A stretch of 52,408 nt of DNA from Chryseobacterium indologenes (GTDB lineage Bacteria > Bacteroidota > Bacteroidia > Flavobacteriales > Weeksellaceae): contig LAZY01000027.1 in assembly GCA_001013295.1 (NCBI GenBank), positions 1 to 52,408 on the forward strand, read 5' to 3'. Positions within the stretch are counted from its first letter, which is position 1, and every line of letters starts with the position of its first letter. The translations under genes and the position numbers were made by a program. Of this stretch, positions 1 to 8,267 are shown in pieces. Below the pieces are notes generated by a model. The model was not told the DNA's origin, did no database searches, and was given only the letters and a program-made list of their open reading frames with translations.

Positions 1-465
1 GGAAAGGCTTCCGCCCCAGCCCCAGCCACGGTTCCAGCCCCAATATGGGTTATAGCCGCCGTACCAGCCCCAAGGAGATCCCCAACCCCAGGAATTGTCA
101 TAATAGTTGGTTTGCGAACCTGCATACATTCCCCAATCGGAATCCGTAGCATTTGAGCTCCAGTTAGGATTGGTTCCGCTCCATTCGTTATATCTGTTTT
201 GCTGTTCTCGGGAATTCGCTTCTGCATTCTGAATCACATTGGAATCCTGATAGTAGTCATAATACTCCCCTACTCTGTTTCCGCTATCATTAATGATAAC
301 TCCTTCAGGTAGCGTATCCTTATTAGGGTCATAATATACCCCGTCTGTCTCGCTATACCCTCCCATCTGAGCACCACAAGACACAAGAAACAATCCACCT
401 GAGATTGCCAATACCCCTTTGGATTTTAGCAGCCCAAGCAAATTTTTATGTATATTTCTTTTCAT
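1..465 (-). CDS. Secreted lipoprotein, Tyr/Gly/Trp-rich, partial (3' end outside window)
   Basis: The reading frame starts with ATG at 465 and stays open to the window edge, so the C-terminus is missing. The product begins with a charged N-terminus, a short hydrophobic stretch and a lipobox (LFLVSCGA), so it should be a lipoprotein. The mature part first has an acidic, Tyr-rich stretch (ETDGVYYDPN) and a YYDYYQDSN segment. It then becomes strikingly rich in Trp, Gly, Tyr and Asn (WGWGSPWGWYGGYNPYWGW), a low-complexity composition seen in surface lipoproteins of flavobacteria. I do not recognise a functional family. It is divergent from proS, and the roughly 140-base gap holds the promoters of both. 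Confidence 0.8.
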   Translation of the reverse strand, partial: MKRNIHKNLLGLLKSKGVLAISGGLFLVSCGAQMGGYSETDGVYYDPNKDTLPEGVIINDSGNRVGEYYDYYQDSNVIQNAEANSREQQNRYNEWSGTNPNWSSNATDSDWGMYAGSQTNYYDNSWGWGSPWGWYGGYNPYWGWNRGWGWGGSLS

Positions 466-506
466 GATAACGTAAAAATTTTTAATTTAAATTATATTTG
501 CAATCC

Positions 507-558
507 GTACCAAAAATGTACCAATACTGGTTAAAAAATCTATCAAAAATAGATTTTT
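507..558. promoter_or_regulatory. Direct repeat and perfect hairpin in the lipoprotein/proS divergent gap
   Basis: GTACCAA occurs at 507-513 and again at 518-524, an 11-base period that would place both copies on one face of the helix. Immediately downstream, AAAAATCTAT (534-543) pairs perfectly with ATAGATTTTT (549-558) around a five-base loop, about 50 bases before the proS start. A TATATTTG -7-like element lies at 493-500. The role is unknown; it could be an operator pair plus an AT-rich hairpin. Confidence 0.35.
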
Positions 559-607
559 ATTTTTAGATAACAATAATGTACAAAAGTTAAAAAAATTTTA
601 AAAGATA

Positions 608-2083
608 ATGGCAAAATTAACCTCAAGAAGCGAAGATTACAGCAAATGGTATAATGAGCTTGTTGTAAAAGCTGACTTAGCTGAAAATTCAGGTGTGCGC
701 GGATGTATGGTAATCAAACCATATGGCTATGCAATCTGGGAAAAAATGCGTGATGAAATGGATAAAAAATTCAAGGAAACAGGTCACGTAAACGCATACT
801 TCCCGCTTTTTGTGCCCAAAAGCTTGTTTGAGGCAGAGGAGAAAAATGCGGAAGGTTTTGCTAAAGAATGTGCTGTAGTTACTCACTACAGACTGAAAAC
901 AGATCCGAACAACCCATCGAAACTGATTGTGGATCCGGATGCAAAACTGGAAGAAGAACTGATTGTTCGTCCTACTTCTGAAGCAATTATCTGGAATACT
1001 TATAAAAACTGGATTCAGTCTTACAGAGATCTGCCTATCCTAATCAACCAATGGGCAAACGTTGTACGTTGGGAAATGAGAACCCGTCTGTTCCTTAGAA
1101 CTGCGGAATTCTTGTGGCAGGAAGGGCATACTGCTCATGCTACAAAAGAAGAAGCTGTAGAAGAGGCTGAAAAAATGAATAAAGTATATGCAGATTTTGC
1201 AGAAAACTTTATGGCAATACCTGTAATTCAGGGATTAAAAACACCTTCTGAAAGATTTGCAGGAGCTGACGAAACCTATTGTATTGAAGCATTAATGCAG
1301 GACGGAAAAGCTCTTCAGGCAGGAACGTCACACTTCCTGGGTCAGAATTTTGCAAAAGCATTTGACGTAAAATTCACCAACAAAGAAGGTAAAATAGAAC
1401 ATGCATGGGCTACCTCATGGGGAACCTCTACCCGTTTGATGGGTGCATTGATTATGACGCACTCTGACGATTTCGGATTGGTATTGCCTCCTACACTGGC
1501 TCCTATTCAGGTCGTAATTGTTCCGATCTTCAAAGGAGAAGAGCAATTGGCACAGATCAGCGAAGTAGCGTTGGATATTCAGGCTAAACTGAGAGCTAAA
1601 GGTATTTCTGTAAAATTTGATAACGATACTCAAAACAAACCGGGTTGGAAATTCGCAGAATATGAATTGAAAGGGGTGCCGGTAAGAATTGCCATGGGAC
1701 CAAGAGATCTTGAAAACAATTCTGTGGAAATTGCGAGAAGAGATAATCTTACCAAGGAAGTTCGTTCTATCGAAGGAATAGACACTTATATCGAAGAATT
1801 ATTGAAAACAATCCAGCAGGATATTTTCAACAAAGCCCTGAACTTCAGAAAAGAGAATATTACCAAAGTAGACACTTATGAAGAGTTCAAAACAGTATTA
1901 GAAGAGAAAGGAGGTTTCATCTATGCTCATTGGGATGGTACTGCTGAAGAGGAAGAACAGATTAAAGACGAAACTAAAGCTACCATCAGATGTATTCCTT
2001 TGGATGATGATGTAGAAGAGGGAGTTTCTCTGATCTCCGGGAAACCATCTAAGAGACGTGTGTTATTCGCAAAAGCGTACTAA
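608..2083 (+). CDS. proS: Prolyl-tRNA synthetase
   Basis: Cytoplasmic class II aminoacyl-tRNA synthetase that charges tRNA-Pro with proline. At 491 residues it is the short eukaryote/archaeal-like type. The large editing insertion found between motifs 2 and 3 of the E. coli type is absent. Visible class II motifs are RPTSEAIIW (about residue 120), the motif 2 loop [20 protein letters not shown] and the motif 3 segment [17 protein letters not shown], followed by an anticodon-binding domain (from about residue 300). The C-terminal tail is acidic (DDDVEEG) and ends KAY. The ATG at 608 is preceded only by an A-rich leader, as is usual here. A single-gene unit is likely. Confidence 0.97.
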   Translation: MAKLTSRSEDYSKWYNELVVKADLAENSGVRGCMVIKPYGYAIWEKMRDEMDKKFKETGHVNAYFPLFVPKSLFEAEEKNAEGFAKECAVVTHYRLKTDPNNPSKLIVDPDAKLEEELIVRPTSEAIIWNTYKNWIQSYRDLPILINQWANVVRWEMRTRLFLRTAEFLWQEGHTAHATKEEAVEEAEKMNKVYADFAENFMAIPVIQGLKTPSERFAGADETYCIEALMQDGKALQAGTSHFLGQNFAKAFDVKFTNKEGKIEHAWATSWGTSTRLMGALIMTHSDDFGLVLPPTLAPIQVVIVPIFKGEEQLAQISEVALDIQAKLRAKGISVKFDNDTQNKPGWKFAEYELKGVPVRIAMGPRDLENNSVEIARRDNLTKEVRSIEGIDTYIEELLKTIQQDIFNKALNFRKENITKVDTYEEFKTVLEEKGGFIYAHWDGTAEEEEQIKDETKATIRCIPLDDDVEEGVSLISGKPSKRRVLFAKAY

Positions 2084-2199
2084 TAATTTTAACGATTTAA
2101 AAAAAATCCGTTAATTTTTAGAGAAATATTCAAAATAAAGTGACATTTGGACAGATTTTTGTTTAAATTTATATCAACATTAATCCAAAAAAATTTATT

Positions 2200-3531
2200 A
2201 TGTCTTTAAATGTCATTGATTTAATTAAAGGGCAATTAGGTCCCGCTTTGGTTTCACAGGCTGCATCGCAGTTTGGAGAAAGCGAATCCGGTATTTCTAA
2301 AGCAATTGGTGGTTTATTACCTGCAGTAGTAGGTGGATTAGCCAATAACGCAGACAATCCTGGTGTTGTGGATGCTATTACGAAAGCTTCATCCAGTGGA
2401 ATTTTAGGAAATTTATTAGGAGGATCTTCCAATAACTCTATCATTACCACTTTATTGTCTTCAATTTTTGGGGATAAAGTAGGCGGACTCGTCAATTCCA
2501 TTGCCAGTTTTTCAGGAATCAGCAACAATTCTGCAGGTTCTTTGTTAAACCTGGTTACCGGGGCTACAGTAGGCACTGTGGGAAAATATGCAGCAGACAA
2601 TAATTTGGGTGCTTCAGGGATTTCCAGCTTACTGAATGATCAGAAAGGCATTATCTCTTCCTTATTGCCGGCAGGTCTTTCTTTGGCTTCCTTCGGACTG
2701 GGAGCTGAAAACTGGTTTGGTCAGGCTAAGGAAACGGTTTCATCAGTAACATCTACTGCTAAAGACAACATCGCTGAAGGTGTGGCTACGGCAAGAGAAA
2801 ACGTTTCGGAAGGAGCAAGAGAAATAAGAGAGCAATTTGAAAATAACAACAATAATCAAGGCGGAGGCTCCATTTGGAAATGGTTGCTTCCGCTTTTGTT
2901 AGTCATTGCTGCAGGATATTTCCTATGGAAGCAATGTGAGAAGAAACAGGCTACCACTACAACCACTACCTCTGATTCTACAAAAGCAGGTTCGGGTACG
3001 GATACAGCTTCTGTAAGCGGAACAGCAACTGCTACTCCAGCTCCGGCAACTGCTAAAACAGATGAAAACATTGACCTGAACGGGGTAATGTTAAAAGGTT
3101 ACAAAGGAGGTATGGAAGATCAGATGATCGCATTCCTGAAATCCGGTGGTTATAAAAATGCAGCTGATGATTCAGCATTGAAAGACAAATGGTATGATTT
3201 TGACCATGTGAATTTCAAAATAGGAAAAGCGAATGAATTAGAAGCCGGATCTCAAGGTCAGCTGGATAATCTTGTAGCAATCCTTAAGGCTTTCCCTGAT
3301 GCTAAAGTAAAAATCGGTGGATACACTGACAAAACAGGGGACGAAGCTAAAAATTTAAAACTATCCAAAGAGAGAGCTGAGTATATCAAAGCTGCTTTAG
3401 CAAAAGCAGGCGTTGGAGCTCAGGTACTGGAAGCTGACGGATATGGAAGTAAATTTGCTAAAGTAGATGCAAAAGCATCTGATGCAGAAAGAGCTGCTGA
3501 CAGAAAAATGGCAGTAAGATTTGCTAAATAA
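2200..3531 (+). CDS. DUF937 / OmpA-C fusion envelope protein
   Basis: A 443-residue protein with three visible parts. Residues 1-165 are a Gly/Ala/Ser-rich, helical DUF937 (YidB-like) region (DLIKGQLGPALVSQAASQFG). A single membrane span, WLLPLLLVIAAGYFLW, sits near residue 230 and is followed by a Thr/Ser/Ala-rich linker. The last 120 residues are an OmpA-like peptidoglycan-binding domain with VNFKIGKANEL and the NLKLSKERAEYIKAALAKAGV motif. There is no signal peptide, so the span probably anchors it in the inner membrane with the OmpA domain in the periplasm. A role in holding peptidoglycan is inferred from the OmpA family. A strong terminator follows directly. Confidence 0.85.
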   Translation: MSLNVIDLIKGQLGPALVSQAASQFGESESGISKAIGGLLPAVVGGLANNADNPGVVDAITKASSSGILGNLLGGSSNNSIITTLLSSIFGDKVGGLVNSIASFSGISNNSAGSLLNLVTGATVGTVGKYAADNNLGASGISSLLNDQKGIISSLLPAGLSLASFGLGAENWFGQAKETVSSVTSTAKDNIAEGVATARENVSEGAREIREQFENNNNNQGGGSIWKWLLPLLLVIAAGYFLWKQCEKKQATTTTTTSDSTKAGSGTDTASVSGTATATPAPATAKTDENIDLNGVMLKGYKGGMEDQMIAFLKSGGYKNAADDSALKDKWYDFDHVNFKIGKANELEAGSQGQLDNLVAILKAFPDAKVKIGGYTDKTGDEAKNLKLSKERAEYIKAALAKAGVGAQVLEADGYGSKFAKVDAKASDAERAADRKMAVRFAK

Positions 3532-3555
3532 TCTTTAGAATCAATAAAAATTGAG

Positions 3556-3583
3556 TCCCGGAAAGTAATTTCCGGGATTTTTT
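3556..3583 (+). terminator. Intrinsic terminator after the DUF937/OmpA gene
   Basis: TCCCGGAAA (3556-3564) and TTTCCGGGA (3569-3577) form a nine-pair stem with a GTAA loop, followed by a run of T. Confidence 0.9.
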
Positions 3584-3596
3584 CTTGCCATGATTT

Positions 3597-3641
3597 TTGT
3601 GTTTACATTTATTTAATTAAATTTGTTAGTCATTTCTAACA
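3597..3641 (+). promoter_or_regulatory. mntH promoter with overlapping palindrome
   Basis: TTG at 3597-3599, an 18-base spacer and TAAATTTG at 3618-3625 match the Bacteroidota promoter consensus. TGTTAG (3624-3629) and CTAACA (3636-3641) form an inverted repeat with a six-base spacer across the predicted transcription start, four bases before the mntH ATG. A metal-responsive operator is a plausible reading, by analogy with MntR/Fur control of Nramp genes. Confidence 0.55.
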
Positions 3642-3644
3642 TTT

Positions 3645-4979
3645 ATGAGTTTCAATTTAAAAAGCGCCTGGCGAAAAGATAAAACATCTCATTCCTTATC
3701 GGAAGTCTATTCTTCTATCAAAGTTCCTAAAAAAGCTAATTTTTGGAGGAAATACCTTGCGTTTGCAGGTCCTGGGCTGATGATTGCCGTAGGTTATATG
3801 GATCCGGGAAACTGGGCTACCGATATTGCAGGAGGGGCACAGTTCGGGTATACCCTGCTTTCGGTGATTCTGATCTCCAATATATTTGCGATGGTATTAC
3901 AGCATTTATCTGTTAAACTGGGAGTCGTTGCAGAAAGAGACCTCGCACAAGCCTGCAGAGATCATTTCAGTCCTACTACCAATTTTATTCTCTGGGTATT
4001 CTGTGAAATAGCCATTGCTGCCTGCGACCTTGCCGAAGTGATTGGTTCAGCGATTGCCCTGAACCTCCTATTCCACATTCCATTGACCTGGGGAATTGTC
4101 ATTACAACCGTAGATGTTCTTGTCATTCTATTACTCCAAGCCAAAGGATTCCGCTGGATTGAAAGTATTGTTGGCGGACTTATCTTTATCATTCTTGCCT
4201 GTTTTGTTTATGAAATTGTAATCTCCAAACCGGCATTCAACGAAATTCTGGGCGGATTGGTTCCTCAAAAGGAAATCATTCAAAATCCGGCAATGCTCTA
4301 TATTGCTATCGGAATTCTGGGAGCTACCGTTATGCCCCACAACCTTTATCTTCACAGCAGTATTGTTCAGACCAGAGACTATACCCGTGATACGGAAGGC
4401 AAAAAAGAGGCGATTAAGTTTGCCACTTTAGACAGTACTGTTTCCCTGATGCTGGCTTTCTTCATCAATGCGGCCATTCTTATTCTGGCAGCAGCTACTT
4501 TCCATACTACAGGAAATGAGCATGTGGCAGATATTCATGATGCCTATAAGATGCTTACTCCTATTCTGGGAGCTTCAATGGCAAGTATCGCTTTTGCAAT
4601 TGCCTTACTGGCTTCCGGACAAAATTCTACTCTTACAGGAACTCTTGCAGGACAGATCGTCATGGAAGGATTTTTGAATATCAAATTAAAACCATGGCTG
4701 CGAAGGCTGATTACAAGACTTATTGCCGTAATTCCGGCATTGATTGTAGCTATTCTTTATGGGGAACAGGGCACCACCGAATTATTGGTTTTAAGCCAGG
4801 TCATTCTATCCATGCAACTAAGTTTTGCTGTAGTTCCATTGGTGATGTTTACCAATGACAAAGCGAAAATGGGTGAATTTGTAAACAAGCCTTTCCTGAA
4901 AGTAGGTGTATGGGTAATTTCAATCATTATTATTGTTTTAAACCTATATCTATTATATCAGACATTTACAGGAGAATAA
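3645..4979 (+). CDS. mntH: Nramp divalent metal (Mn2+/Fe2+) transporter
   Basis: Inner-membrane proton-coupled importer of Mn2+ and related divalent metals. The first membrane helix carries the metal-binding DPGNWATD motif (Asp53 to Asn56), and the sixth carries MPHNLYLHS (Met near 230). Both are hallmark Nramp metal-site motifs. About eleven hydrophobic helices can be read, and 444 residues is a normal length. The cytoplasmic N-terminus of about 35 residues is basic. The gene has its own promoter just upstream and is followed by 350 bases of non-coding repeats, so it is probably monocistronic. Confidence 0.95.
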   Translation: MSFNLKSAWRKDKTSHSLSEVYSSIKVPKKANFWRKYLAFAGPGLMIAVGYMDPGNWATDIAGGAQFGYTLLSVILISNIFAMVLQHLSVKLGVVAERDLAQACRDHFSPTTNFILWVFCEIAIAACDLAEVIGSAIALNLLFHIPLTWGIVITTVDVLVILLLQAKGFRWIESIVGGLIFIILACFVYEIVISKPAFNEILGGLVPQKEIIQNPAMLYIAIGILGATVMPHNLYLHSSIVQTRDYTRDTEGKKEAIKFATLDSTVSLMLAFFINAAILILAAATFHTTGNEHVADIHDAYKMLTPILGASMASIAFAIALLASGQNSTLTGTLAGQIVMEGFLNIKLKPWLRRLITRLIAVIPALIVAILYGEQGTTELLVLSQVILSMQLSFAVVPLVMFTNDKAKMGEFVNKPFLKVGVWVISIIIIVLNLYLLYQTFTGE

Positions 4980-5024
4980 TAATTGGGTTTGGGTTTGAAG
5001 ATAGTTGGTGTGTGTTAAGAGATT

Positions 5025-5080
5025 AAACCACCCCGTCAAAAATTCTTTGAATTTTTGCCACCCCTCCAGAGGATGGGAAT
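5025..5080. repeat. 56-base dispersed double-hairpin repeat, copy 1
   Basis: This segment matches 52163-52218 at 55 of 56 positions in the same orientation. It contains two adjacent inverted repeats: CAAAAATTC/GAATTTTTG around TTT, and CCCCTCC/GGATGGG around AGA (one mismatch in this copy). It lies in the non-coding gap after mntH. Confidence 0.85.
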
Positions 5081-5111
5081 AATGGCGGTCATTCATTTTA
5101 AATTACTGTAT

Positions 5112-5206
5112 TTTATTCTTTATTCTTTATTCTTTATTCTTTATTCTTTATTCTTTATTCTTTATTCTTTATTCTTTATTCTTTATTCTTTATTCTTTAT
5201 TCTTTA
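5112..5206. repeat. Heptanucleotide tandem repeat (TTTATTC)n
   Basis: Thirteen perfect head-to-tail copies of TTTATTC (5112-5202) plus a partial copy. The array lies about 125 bases upstream of grpE, within a 350-base gap that otherwise holds only the 56-base repeat and an AT-rich stretch. Copy-number variation would change the distance between any upstream element and grpE. Confidence 0.97.
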
Positions 5207-5329
5207 ATAAAATATTACAACTATACGCTTTTCCTCCTTCTATATCTACGATCATTTTTCTGCCTTAATGTCCTGTTTTTTCCTTTGGCAGAGTCTTTGC
5301 GAATCATTCATGTAAATAAATATTGAATT

Positions 5330-5866
5330 ATGGAAAATCAGGATATTAACGAAGAAAGCATCAATAATCAGGAAGATAACAACGTTCAGAACGAAACAGC
5401 GTCTCAGGACAATGTGACAGCAACTCCTTCTGCTGAGGAACTTTTGGCAGAAGAAAAGGATCGTTACATCAGATTGTATGCTGAGTTCGAAAATTATAAA
5501 AAAAGAACTTCTAAGGAAAAAATGGAATTCTTCCAATACGCTAATCAGGATATGATGGTTTCTATGCTGGGTGTTTTGGATGACTTTGAAAGAGCATTAA
5601 AGGAAATCGCTAAAAACGGAAATCCTGCTGACTTGCAAGGTGTAGAATTGATCTATCAGAAATTCAAAAACAAGCTTACTGAAAAGGGGTTACAAACTAT
5701 GGAAGTAAAAGCTGGAGACAGCTTCAATGTAGATTTCCACGAGGCTATTACTCAAATTCCTGCACCATCAGAAGAATTAAAAGGAAAAATCGTAGACGTT
5801 ATTGAAACAGGATATACTTTGAATGATAAAGTGATCCGTTTTGCAAAAGTAGTAACAGGAAACTAA
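5330..5866 (+). CDS. grpE: Co-chaperone GrpE (nucleotide exchange factor of DnaK)
   Basis: A 178-residue cytoplasmic homodimer that exchanges ADP for ATP on DnaK. An acidic, Asn/Gln-rich N-terminal tail (residues 1-40) leads into the long dimerisation helix (EELLAEEKDRYIRLYAEFENYKKRTSKEK). The C-terminal beta-wing holds FNVDFHEAITQIPAP and ends IETGYTLNDKVIRFAKVVV-like. Length is normal. dnaJ follows after 101 bases, the usual heat-shock pair. No CIRCE-like inverted repeat was recognised upstream. Confidence 0.97.
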   Translation: MENQDINEESINNQEDNNVQNETASQDNVTATPSAEELLAEEKDRYIRLYAEFENYKKRTSKEKMEFFQYANQDMMVSMLGVLDDFERALKEIAKNGNPADLQGVELIYQKFKNKLTEKGLQTMEVKAGDSFNVDFHEAITQIPAPSEELKGKIVDVIETGYTLNDKVIRFAKVVTGN

Positions 5867-5867
5867 A

Positions 5868-5962
5868 ATTCATAAATGATAAATGATGGGTGATAATTGA
5901 TGACGTTTCATTTATTAGACTTTAAAATATCTTTTATCATTTATCAACAATCAATTATTTAA
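5868..5962. repeat. Inverted-repeat-rich spacer between grpE and dnaJ
   Basis: The spacer is built from short repeated words. GATAAATGAT near its start is the reverse complement of ATCATTTATC near its end. TAATTGAT is likewise complementary to ATCAATTA. The transcript could fold into a weak AT-only hairpin between the two chaperone genes; no strong terminator is present. Confidence 0.5.
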
Positions 5963-5967
5963 TTGTC

Positions 5968-7086
5968 ATGTCAAAAAGAGATTATTACGAGGTTCTTGAG
6001 ATCAGCAAATCTGCATCAGCCGACGAAATAAAAAAAGCATACCGTAAAATGGCCATCAAATTTCACCCTGATAAAAATCCGGGCGATAAGGAGGCTGAGG
6101 AAAAATTTAAAGAAGCAGCTGAAGCCTATGAGGTATTGAGCGACGATCAGAAACGTGCAAGATACGATCAGTTTGGCCATGCCGGAATGGGCGGAAACGG
6201 TGGTTTCGGAGGCGGAGGCTTCGGAGGCGGTATGAACATGGAAGATATTTTCAGCCAGTTTGGAGATATTTTCGGTGGCGGTTTCGGAGGATTCGGCGGT
6301 GGCGGCGGAGGTCGCCAGCAGGTGAAAGGTTCTAATTTAAGAATCAGAATCAAGCTGAACCTTGAGGAAATGGTAAACGGAACTCACAAAACCATTAAAG
6401 TAAAAAAAATGAAGATGGCAGAAGGTGCCACTTCAAAAACATGCCCTACCTGTAACGGTTCCGGTGTTCAGCTTAAAGTAATGAATACGATGTTTGGTCA
6501 AATGCAGACTCAGACTACCTGTGGAACTTGTCAGGGAATCGGAAAGGTTGCTGATAAAATTCCTGCAGGAGCCAACGCTCAAGGTCTTGTAAAAGATGAA
6601 GAGGAAATCACCATCAATATTCCGGCAGGAGCAAGAGACGGAATCCAGCTTAATGTAAGAGGAAAAGGAAATGACGCTCCGTTTGGCGGAACTCCGGGTG
6701 ACCTATTGGTGATCATTGAAGAGGAAGTGGATCAGACCATCAAGAGAGAAGGTGATAACCTTCACCAGGAATTGTATGTATCGTTTGCTGAAGCTGCTTT
6801 AGGAACGAAAAAAGAAATCCCTACCGTAGGTGGAAAAGTGAAAATCACCGTTGATCCAGGAACGCAGTCCGGAAAAATCTTAAGATTAGCAGGAAAAGGT
6901 CTTCCAAGCATCGATAGCTATGGAAAAGGAGACATGTTCATCCACATCAATGTATGGACCCCTCAAAAACTTACTAAAGATCAGAAAGACTTCTTTGAAA
7001 AGCAGATGTCCAGCGGAGAAATGGTTGCAGAACCGTCCGGAAAGGAAAAAACTTTTTTTGATAAAGTGAAAGATTTATTCAATTAA
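5968..7086 (+). CDS. dnaJ: Chaperone DnaJ (reduced zinc-finger form)
   Basis: Hsp40 partner that delivers substrates to DnaK and stimulates its ATPase. The J domain is at residues 1-70 with the HPD motif ([10 protein letters not shown]). It is followed by a Gly/Phe-rich linker (about 72-118) and the substrate-binding C-terminal domains. The zinc-finger region has only two CxxCxGxG repeats, CPTCNGSG and CGTCQGIG, separated by 18 residues; classical type I DnaJ has four. The spacing corresponds to repeats 2 and 3 of E. coli DnaJ, so zinc site II is kept and site I is lost. Length (372) is otherwise normal. Confidence 0.96.
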   Translation: MSKRDYYEVLEISKSASADEIKKAYRKMAIKFHPDKNPGDKEAEEKFKEAAEAYEVLSDDQKRARYDQFGHAGMGGNGGFGGGGFGGGMNMEDIFSQFGDIFGGGFGGFGGGGGGRQQVKGSNLRIRIKLNLEEMVNGTHKTIKVKKMKMAEGATSKTCPTCNGSGVQLKVMNTMFGQMQTQTTCGTCQGIGKVADKIPAGANAQGLVKDEEEITINIPAGARDGIQLNVRGKGNDAPFGGTPGDLLVIIEEEVDQTIKREGDNLHQELYVSFAEAALGTKKEIPTVGGKVKITVDPGTQSGKILRLAGKGLPSIDSYGKGDMFIHINVWTPQKLTKDQKDFFEKQMSSGEMVAEPSGKEKTFFDKVKDLFN

Positions 7087-7091
7087 TATAG

Positions 7092-7122
7092 AAAAAGAGA
7101 CTTTTTACAAGTCTCTTTTTTT
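7092..7122 (+). terminator. dnaJ intrinsic terminator
   Basis: AAAAAGAGACTT and AAGTCTCTTTTT form a long stem around a short AT-rich loop, ending in a T run just after the dnaJ stop codon. Confidence 0.9.
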
Positions 7123-7170
7123 GTTTAAAGTTCAACATTTTAAATTCAAGGTTTAAATATTGAACCTTAT

Positions 7171-7208
7171 AAAAAATCCTGTACTCTCACGAATACAGGA
7201 TTTTTTTT
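7171..7208. terminator. Bidirectional terminator between dnaJ and DUF808 gene
   Basis: AAAAAATCCTGTA pairs with TACAGGATTTTTT around a ten-base loop. The flanking A and T runs make it usable in both directions for the two convergent genes. Confidence 0.88.
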
Positions 7209-7231
7209 GGTTATTTAATTCTAATTCTGTT

Positions 7232-8116
7232 TTATTTTTTTGTAGCTAAAGAATAGATTCCTTTTCCCAGAGTAAATACGGCAACCGCTGCCAATCCGCC
7301 AACCACACCAAGCGTAAGCTCTTTCAAAACGTCTGGCCAGGTTGGAAGTATACCATGGAAAAATTCAATCCTATGCAGAAAAATTCCACCGGCAACCATT
7401 ATTAAAGCAATTGTTCCTACGACTCCTAATATTTTAATAACAATAGGTAAAGCCTTCACTAATAGATGTCCAAGCCTTCCGAAAAAACCTTTATCGTTAC
7501 TTTTCTTTATTAATTTAAATCCTGCATCATCCATTCTTACGATCAAAGCTACAATTCCATAAACTCCAACAGTAGCGATAAATGCAACCAAGCTCGTTAC
7601 TAAAATCTGTGTAATGAAAGGATGACTTTCTTCCAATACGGTTCCTAAAGCAATAATAACGATCTCGATTGATAAAATAAAATCTGTTGTAATTGCCGAT
7701 TTTACTTTCTGTTTTTCTATTTCTTCTGAACTTTTTTCTTCTTCTTCAATTTTCTCTATAACTTCATGACCTTTTTTGTCACGGTGAAAAAGAAATTCTA
7801 TTACTTTTTCAACGCCTTCAAAAGCCAGATAGAATCCCCCAAGGATCAATACATAGTTAATAGCCGGAGCATACAACCAATTGAGTAAAAAAACGATAGG
7901 AAGAATAATCAGTTTATTGATAAATGATCCTTTGGTAATTGCCCATAAAACAGGAATTTCCCGGGAAGATAGAAAGCCAGTGGCTTTTTCTGCATTTACA
8001 GCCAGATCATCTCCCAAAATACCTGCTGTTTTTTGTGTAGCTACTTTACTTGTAACGGCTACATCATCCATCAATGCTGCAATATCATCTAAAATTGCAA
8101 AAAAGCCTGATGCCAT
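7232..8116 (-). CDS. DUF808 family inner-membrane protein
   Basis: A 294-residue protein matching the DUF808 (YedI-like) family. It starts with the typical FAILDDIAALMDDVAV segment, then KVATQKTAGILGDDLAVNA, and has several hydrophobic spans (about residues 70-105, 150-200, 225-250 and 265-285). A charged Lys/Glu-rich cytoplasmic loop lies near residues 115-140 (VIEKIEEEEKSSEEIEKQK). The function of the family is not established. It is convergent with dnaJ across a bidirectional terminator and divergent from the thrombospondin-repeat gene. Confidence 0.9.
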   Translation of the reverse strand: MASGFFAILDDIAALMDDVAVTSKVATQKTAGILGDDLAVNAEKATGFLSSREIPVLWAITKGSFINKLIILPIVFLLNWLYAPAINYVLILGGFYLAFEGVEKVIEFLFHRDKKGHEVIEKIEEEEKSSEEIEKQKVKSAITTDFILSIEIVIIALGTVLEESHPFITQILVTSLVAFIATVGVYGIVALIVRMDDAGFKLIKKSNDKGFFGRLGHLLVKALPIVIKILGVVGTIALIMVAGGIFLHRIEFFHGILPTWPDVLKELTLGVVGGLAAVAVFTLGKGIYSLATKK

Positions 8117-8267
8117 ATTTTAATAATTTTTTAATCTTTGTTAAGTTCAGCAAAAATAAATATTTAATTCTATTTACAAACGGTTTATAAAACAATAATT
8201 TCAAGGAGCATCGTTTAGGATCATTTTGTATCTTTCAAACTCAAATTAAATAACAAGAAACTAAGCC

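Noticed and set aside
2169..2600. Long open frame opposite the DUF937/OmpA gene (minus strand)
   Set aside because: It is Pro/Thr-rich and has the composition expected of the complement of a Gly/Ala/Ser-rich gene. The plus strand has a clear family match.
5112..5206. Tandem heptamer as a CRISPR array
   Set aside because: The unit is seven bases without spacers and no cas genes are nearby.
6168..6353. Pro-rich frame opposite the dnaJ Gly/Phe region
   Set aside because: Poly-Pro arises as the complement of GGN glycine codons; no start context or homology.
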